Below are positions 62,552 through 64,000 of a DNA stretch of 64,000 nt, piece by piece. The translations under genes and the position numbers were made by a program. The number at the start of each line of letters is the position of its first letter. The first letter of the stretch is position 1. The DNA is from Eutreptiella sp. 'Long Island Sound 2002' (Eukaryota; Euglenozoa; Euglenophyceae; Eutreptiales; Eutreptiaceae): the NCBI GenBank assembly GCA_964036045.1, contig OZ038380.1, positions 65,394,591 to 65,458,590 on the forward strand. The letters are read 5' to 3'. Below the pieces are notes generated by a model that saw only the letters and a program-made list of their open reading frames with translations, did no database searches and had not been told where the DNA came from.

Positions 62552-64000
62552 GAGGTAGGTAGGTAGGTAGGTGCACTCGGTCCTGGAGAGGCGCCCCATG
62601 GTTCCCGCTGGCGTCGCCGCTGTGACGGACGGGAAGAGGCTCCGTGCATGAAGAGGGGAGGCGGCTTACATCCTGCTAGGCCTGTCTGGTGGTCCCGAAC
62701 AAAGAGGCCTTGGGTAACAGCAGGAGAACAGTGTGACGTACGTGCCACGCCTGGAGGCTGTGCCCCTGTGCTTGCACACGTCCCCTCCTTTGAACGGAAC
62801 AGTAGGGATTCATTGGACTTCCTGGTGTATCCCGTTCCCAAGGCATACCAATGGCGTGGTCTTGGTACTGGGGTTCCGAGGTGCTTGGGTGTCGCACGCT
62901 CCGCCTCGGTTCCCAATGCAGCGCAGGCCTTAGGATGCATCCTTACCACCGGGCTCCGCGTCAAGTTCGGCGGGGTCATCTGCATGGCACGCGCTGCCTC
63001 AGTGCCCGGGTTATGCACACTGGGTCTCCTACTGTTGTGCAACGCGGGCGTTTTGGTTAGGGATTTACCGTTGTCCCCCCTTCCCTGGCTAGTGTTGCTG
63101 TTGTGTGTGCTCGGGTTTCGTTTATTGCCCCCTCTGCGCCATTACTGGCCGGTGTTTGCGGTTTGTGCGCATGGCTACAGACTTTGGCTTTATTTCGCCT
63201 TTCCTGTTTTGGTGCCACGCTGCGTGCAATTGGGCGCGGGCTTGGTGGTGGGTGTGCGTGAGTGAGGGTTCCGGCTGACCCCTGCCTTTCTTGACCGGGG
63301 CTTGCGGTCCGTTTGTGGGTATGGGTTGGGACGTAACCTCACCTGCCTTGGCCGGGTGTGTGGCTTGCGCGTTTGGGTTTCCGTCCCCGCCGTACCCTGT
63401 CATTCCTGGCGTGGGTTAGTGGTGTGTGGTTCAGTGCTTTTCTTTCGTGTGGGTTGGCGTACTCCGAGGTTTGGGCAGTGGTCCGTCCCGTGTGGTGGTG
63501 GGTCTTGTGGGTGTTGCACCGCCCCTCCTGAAGGCAACCTGTCGATGGCTGCCTGGGACAGGGGATTCTGCTGGTGTGGCTTCCGGTTCTTTCTTGTTGT
63601 GAGCTGTTGGTCGCTGTGGTGGGTGGTTGTTTTGCCTGTTCTGGTCGGGTCCCTCGTAGGTGGTGCTCCTCATCGTGGCCGGTTGGGGCTCGTCGTCCAC
63701 TGTGGTGGGGTGGGTGGCTGCTTGTTTTATTCGGTTGTGGTCCCCATTGCCGTCGCCCCCCCCCTTTTTTTTTCGGGGCTTACCGTTGGTGTGGGTTGCG
63801 CGGCTCTAGTCCCTTGCACGCGGTCCCTGCTGTATTCGCGGCCCTGTGGTGGTGCTTTGCCTTTTCCCCCGCTGGGGGCAGTTGCGAGAGTGCCTGGGGT
63901 GGTCTTTCGTCTGGTTTTGCTGTGGCCCTGTCGCCGCTGTGGTCCGTCTTCGCTGGCTGGGGCCTGTCGCCCGCTGGGCAAGGTGGTCTCCTGGTATCCT
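62552..64000. other. TG-skewed GC-rich sequence to the window end
   Basis: A GTAGG short repeat at 62551-62570, then mixed sequence to about 63050 and strongly T/G-rich plus strand to 64000 (GTGGTGGGTGG, TTTTGCCTG). Minus-strand frames of Pro/Thr/Arg/Gly composition follow from that skew. No gene recognised. Confidence 0.45.

Overview
The window is a eukaryotic, gene-poor, repeat-dominated stretch. I find no rRNA, no CRISPR array, no operon and no confident single-copy host gene. It is almost wholly nested and decayed retroelements: chromodomain Ty3/Gypsy elements (chromoviruses), a non-autonomous LTR element, a GC-rich non-LTR-like element and several minisatellites. The repeat load, short unrecognised reading frames and GC-rich low-complexity DNA fit a large, repeat-rich protist or algal genome. 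The sequence alone does not fix the species.

Layout. (1) 1-1353: GC-rich element N, copy I, ending in an AAACCTC tail. (2) 1354-33923: Ty3/Gypsy family A, copy 1, a degraded gag-protease-linker-RT-RNase H-integrase-chromodomain element. It is interrupted at 4681-5332 by a 5'-truncated second copy of N, and at 7767-28894 by element B. (3) Element B has 690/666-bp LTRs, a 5-bp target duplication (ATTCT) and a polypurine tract, but no pol gene; its interior holds minisatellites. (4) Element C, 13367-24186, sits inside B. It is a young chromovirus with two 532-bp LTRs, an AGCAT target duplication, an initiator-Met-type primer site, a 952-codon gag and a pol broken by one TGA. (5) 33938-44911: element D, with two 2363-bp LTRs and an intact 1597-codon pol. 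(6) 44912-46703: a decayed minus-strand coding region. (7) 47309-59336: family A, copy 2, strongly rearranged; two of its pieces are inverted and lie beside 65-bp minisatellite arrays in opposite orientations. (8) 59337-64000: GC-rich, TG-skewed DNA with weak exon-like frames.

Nesting gives a relative order: A copy 1 is oldest, B inserted into it, then C into B. C and D have LTR pairs differing by only about 2% (eye estimate) and are the most recent.

The most interesting shared feature is a module between protease and reverse transcriptase in all three chromovirus families. It resembles the NPPF module that follows RNase H in DIRS-type retroelements, itself like phage N6-adenine methyltransferases. 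Its NPPF motif is intact in A and C and lost in D.
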